Source: JBGAJN01 sp044224905 | GTDB taxonomy: Bacteria > Verrucomicrobiota > Verrucomicrobiia > Limisphaerales > JBGAJN01 | DNA length: 64,000 nt | Assembly (NCBI GenBank): GCA_044224905.1 | Contig: JBGAJN010000001.1 | Location: forward strand, 1,922,001 to 1,986,000 | Direction of reading: 5' to 3' | Part shown: positions 61,835 to 64,000 of the stretch, one piece after another | Position numbering within the stretch: position 1 is the stretch's first letter | Layout of the letters: each line of letters opens with the position of its first letter | Program-made: the position numbers and the translations under genes | The notes under the pieces: model-generated | Told to the model about the DNA's origin: nothing | Databases searched by the model: none | The model's input: only the letters and a program-made list of their open reading frames with translations

Positions 61835-62179
61835 ATGAAGACCAATAACATTAGCAAGAAATCAGGCTTCACCCTGGTTGAAATCATGATCGTCGTCGCC
61901 ATCATCGGTTTGCTGGCTGCGATCGCGATTCCGAACTTCGTGAAAGCTCGTACCACCGCTCAGAAGAATGCGTGCATCAACAACCTTCGCCAGATGGACG
62001 GCGCGAAGGAACAGTATGCGCTCGAATCGAAGATCGCGACTGGTACCACAGTGGACACCACGCTCGTGGTTGCCTACCTCAAGGGCAGCGCCGCTCCTCA
62101 GTGCCCTGCTGCTGGCACATACACCTGGGCTGCCGTTGGCACGACCCCGTCGTGCACGATCAGCGGTCATAGCTACTAA
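61835..62179 (+). CDS. Small type IV-pilin/pseudopilin-like protein
   Basis: 114 residues. A short basic leader (MKTNNISKKSG) precedes the processing site G/FTLVEIMIVVAIIGLLAAIA, with Glu at mature position +5, so it is a prepilin cleaved and methylated by a PilD-type peptidase. The mature part is very short and ends with two cysteines in 'APQCPAAGTYTWAAVGTTPS' and 'CTISGHSY', probably a disulfide loop. A paralogue follows 119 nt downstream, after a terminator. Such proteins are numerous in Verrucomicrobiota; which assembly system uses it is unknown. Confidence 0.85.
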   Translation: MKTNNISKKSGFTLVEIMIVVAIIGLLAAIAIPNFVKARTTAQKNACINNLRQMDGAKEQYALESKIATGTTVDTTLVVAYLKGSAAPQCPAAGTYTWAAVGTTPSCTISGHSY

Positions 62180-62241
62180 GATATGACTTGCGGCTCGCGT
62201 TCGGCTCTGCGCTCCCCGCGTCGAACCGAAACGGGTCGGAC

Positions 62242-62275
62242 AAAAAGGCTTGGGGAACTTCCTCAAGCCTTTTTT
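62242..62275 (+). terminator. Rho-independent terminator of the first prepilin gene
   Basis: Stem AAAAAGGCTTGGGG / CCTCAAGCCTTTTTT with a loop of about 5 nt, ending in a T-run. It is GC-moderate and well placed 60 nt after the stop. Confidence 0.8.
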
Positions 62276-62298
62276 CGCTTGTGACGATCATTCATTCA

Positions 62299-62649
62299 AT
62301 GAGACTCAAAAATTTAAGGTCTGGCTTCTCGGGCTTCACGCTAGTTGAGATCATGATCGTCGTCGCCATCATCGGCGTTCTGGCGGCGATCGCGCTTCCC
62401 AATTTTGCCAAAGCCCGTTCAGACGCACAGATTAAGGTTTGCGTTGAAAATTTGACCCAGATCGAAGCAGCCAAACAGCAATGGGGTTTGGAAGTTGGAA
62501 GGGGTAACGGCGATCTGCCCACGACCTCCGACTTGATCGGTTCGACGAACTACATCAAGAAATCGCCGGCATGTCCGGCGGGGGGCAGTTACACCTTAAA
62601 CGTGATTGGCAGCAATGCGACCTGCACGGTCACTGGACACTCGTTGTAG
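62299..62649 (+). CDS. Second small prepilin-like protein
   Basis: 116 residues from MRLKNLRSGFSG; processing at G/FTLVEIMIVVAIIGVLAAIA. Mature part similar to the first prepilin ('NFAKARSDAQIKVCVENLTQ', end 'CTVTGHSL' with the same cysteine pair). Clear tandem duplicate with its own terminators on both sides, so it is an independent transcription unit. Confidence 0.85.
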   Translation: MRLKNLRSGFSGFTLVEIMIVVAIIGVLAAIALPNFAKARSDAQIKVCVENLTQIEAAKQQWGLEVGRGNGDLPTTSDLIGSTNYIKKSPACPAGGSYTLNVIGSNATCTVTGHSL

Positions 62650-62671
62650 TCAGTTTATATTCGCAAAGCAC

Positions 62672-62700
62672 AACTCCGCTTCATCGCGGAGTTTTTCTTT
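62672..62700 (+). terminator. Rho-independent terminator of the second prepilin gene
   Basis: AACTCCGC, 6-nt loop TTCATC, GCGGAGTT, then a T-rich run, 22 nt after the stop codon. Confidence 0.8.
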
Positions 62701-62846
62701 TTCGGGGACTCCGTGTTGCGGTTTGAACTCAAGTTCATTTCTGGGCAGTCGATACACGTTTGGGACAGCGTGTCCCCAACGCTGATCTGCCGTCGGAATT
62801 CATCTTGAGGACGGAGGATCGGAACGCACGTGCCCAACCTAAACCA

Positions 62847-63617
62847 ATGAACGCGATTGTTAAGATTCAGGATCTGGTGGTCGAGTTTCGGAGCCACGAA
62901 ACCAACCAACCCATCAAACGCGCCGTGGATGGCCTCAATCTCGAAGTCGGTGCCGGCGAAGTCTTCGGCTTCCTTGGGCCCAACGGTGCGGGCAAAACCA
63001 CCACGATGAACGTCCTGCTTGGATTTGTGAACGCCACGGCCGGCAATGCTTTTCTTTTCGGCACCAATGTCCGCGACCCGATCGCTCGTCAGCGGATCGG
63101 ATACCTTCCGGAACTGACCTACTACTACAAGTTCCTCACTGCGGAAGAGATTCTCCGTTTTTATGCCGGAATATTTGGAATCCCAAAACGCGAAATTGAT
63201 TCCCGTGTGGATGCAGTCCTGAAACTGGTCGAACTCGAACACGCGCGCAAACGCCTCATCAAAACCTACTCGAAGGGAATGCAACAGCGAGTCGGTCTCG
63301 CCCAGGCGCTGATCAATAATCCGGACTTGCTCATTCTCGATGAGCCGACGAGCGGGCTTGATCCCATCGGTCGGATGAAGGTGCGGGAAATCATTCAGCG
63401 GTTGAAGAACGAAGGGAAAACGATCTTTTTCTCGTCCCACGAACTCGGTGAGGTTGAAACCGTCTGTGACCGCGTAGCGATTCTCAATCAAGGACGTTTG
63501 CAGGTCGAGGGTCGTGTTCATGATCTGGTCGCGAAACATCAAACCAACCTCGAGCAATTGTTCCTGAAAATCATCGGCTACCAGCCGCAGGTGCAAACCA
63601 ACTTTGTTTCCAACTGA
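62847..63617 (+). CDS. ABC transporter ATP-binding protein
   Basis: A 256-residue protein from MNAIVKIQDLVVEFRSH; a longer frame upstream is not supported. Walker A is GPNGAGKTTT, the Q-loop region 'IGYLPELTYYYKFLTAEEIL', signature 'YSKGMQQRVGLAQAL' (an SGGQ-like motif), Walker B 'LLILDEPTSGLDPIGR', and switch His in 'FFSSHELGEVE'. This is the CcmA/DrrA/NosF-type exporter ATPase. It is followed at one-nucleotide distance by the permease gene. Confidence 0.92.
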   Translation: MNAIVKIQDLVVEFRSHETNQPIKRAVDGLNLEVGAGEVFGFLGPNGAGKTTTMNVLLGFVNATAGNAFLFGTNVRDPIARQRIGYLPELTYYYKFLTAEEILRFYAGIFGIPKREIDSRVDAVLKLVELEHARKRLIKTYSKGMQQRVGLAQALINNPDLLILDEPTSGLDPIGRMKVREIIQRLKNEGKTIFFSSHELGEVETVCDRVAILNQGRLQVEGRVHDLVAKHQTNLEQLFLKIIGYQPQVQTNFVSN

Positions 63618-63618
63618 T

Positions 63619-64000
63619 ATGAACATTCAGTGGTGCCTCGCCGAAATCGTCATCAAAGAGCTGTATCGTCGGAAGGACTTCTACGTTCTGTTTGTACTCA
63701 CTGCCTTGTTGTCGCTCGTGATGGGCAGCGTGAGCTTTTTCGACGACGACAAGATCGTACGCTATCTCAAGGAAGTTTGTCTGTTGTTGATATGGCTATC
63801 CTCCATCGTCATCGCCATCACCACCGCGGCGCGTCAGATTCCAGCGGAGCGCGAACATCGAACCATTTTCCCGTTGCTGGCCAAGCCGGTCACCCGCGGG
63901 CAGGTGATTGTTGGGAAATTCCTCGGCTGCTGGCTCGCGTGTGGCCTGACTTTGCTGGTGTTCTACGTGTTTTTCGGAACGCTTGCAGCAGTTCGGGAAC
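63619..64000 (+). CDS. ABC transporter permease, 3' end cut by window edge
   Basis: Starts MNIQWCLAEIVIKELYRR directly after the ATPase gene; the visible 127 codons contain several hydrophobic segments ('FYVLFVLTALLSLVMGSVSF', 'LLLIWLSSIVIAITTAA', 'WLACGLTLLVFYVFFGTLAA') and the 'IPAEREHRTIFPLLAKPVTR' segment typical of ABC-2-type membrane subunits. Substrate not visible; incomplete. Confidence 0.85.
   Translation, partial: MNIQWCLAEIVIKELYRRKDFYVLFVLTALLSLVMGSVSFFDDDKIVRYLKEVCLLLIWLSSIVIAITTAARQIPAEREHRTIFPLLAKPVTRGQVIVGKFLGCWLACGLTLLVFYVFFGTLAAVRE

Overview
The window looks like a chromosomal segment of a Verrucomicrobiota bacterium, probably from the Pedosphaera/Limisphaerales side. The support is family content: giant secreted proteins with autotransporter-associated beta-strand repeats, a DUF1501/DUF1800 pair behind an ECF sigma factor, several polysaccharide-active enzymes, Tat-exported BNR proteins, very short prepilins, and a recurrent C-terminal tail ending FYRVLLGP. 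Base composition is visibly GC-rich in most of the window and drops in the 41-53 kb block.

Left part (1-17.7 kb): three very large secreted modular proteins on the + strand (the first runs off the left edge). Between them lie a family-8-type polysaccharide lyase, an SGNH hydrolase and the wreck of a tiny gene that keeps only a signal peptide and the common C-terminal tail. Together they look like an extracellular polysaccharide-degradation and attachment locus.

Middle (18.5-53.4 kb): this part is organised by tRNA-Cys. The intact tRNA-Cys gene sits at 53380-53454 on the - strand. Two further copies of its 3' end lie at 39902-39932 and 18539-18563, so at least two integrated elements stand in tandem, with a third element ending at 18.5 kb. 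Each element has its own closely spaced pair of short direct repeats just inside its visible ends, as expected for arm-type sites of different integrases.

The element between 18.5 and 39.9 kb holds a Fic protein with a palindromic operator-like sequence, an excisionase-like protein and a phage head operon (scaffold, capsid, connector, small coupled genes). It also carries a 13 kb block of host-type genes: an ECF sigma/anti-sigma/DUF1800/DUF1501/DNRLRE operon, a putative glycoside hydrolase and a PQQ-type beta-propeller. At its right end is a deletion scar joining an integrase N-terminus to a portal-protein C-terminus.

The element between 39.9 and 53.4 kb has an intact tyrosine integrase, replication genes (excisionase-like protein, TOPRIM/DUF3631 primase-helicase, TubC_N-like protein), unknown cargo, and a tightly coupled four-gene operon: C5 DNA methyltransferase, HD-domain protein, ORC/CDC6-like AAA+ ATPase and a Rossmann-like protein of unknown family. 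It is followed by a convergent HTH gene. This operon is the best candidate in the window for an undescribed conflict or anti-phage system.

Right part (53.5-64 kb): chromosomal backbone with a GH10-like hydrolase, a Tat-exported BNR propeller, an initiator tRNA-Met, GDP-sugar genes (two tandem GDP-mannose 4,6-dehydratase-type genes and a convergent GDP-L-fucose synthase), two small prepilins with clear terminators, and an ABC transporter ATPase with its permease cut by the right edge. All functional calls come from reading motifs by eye; no database search was run.
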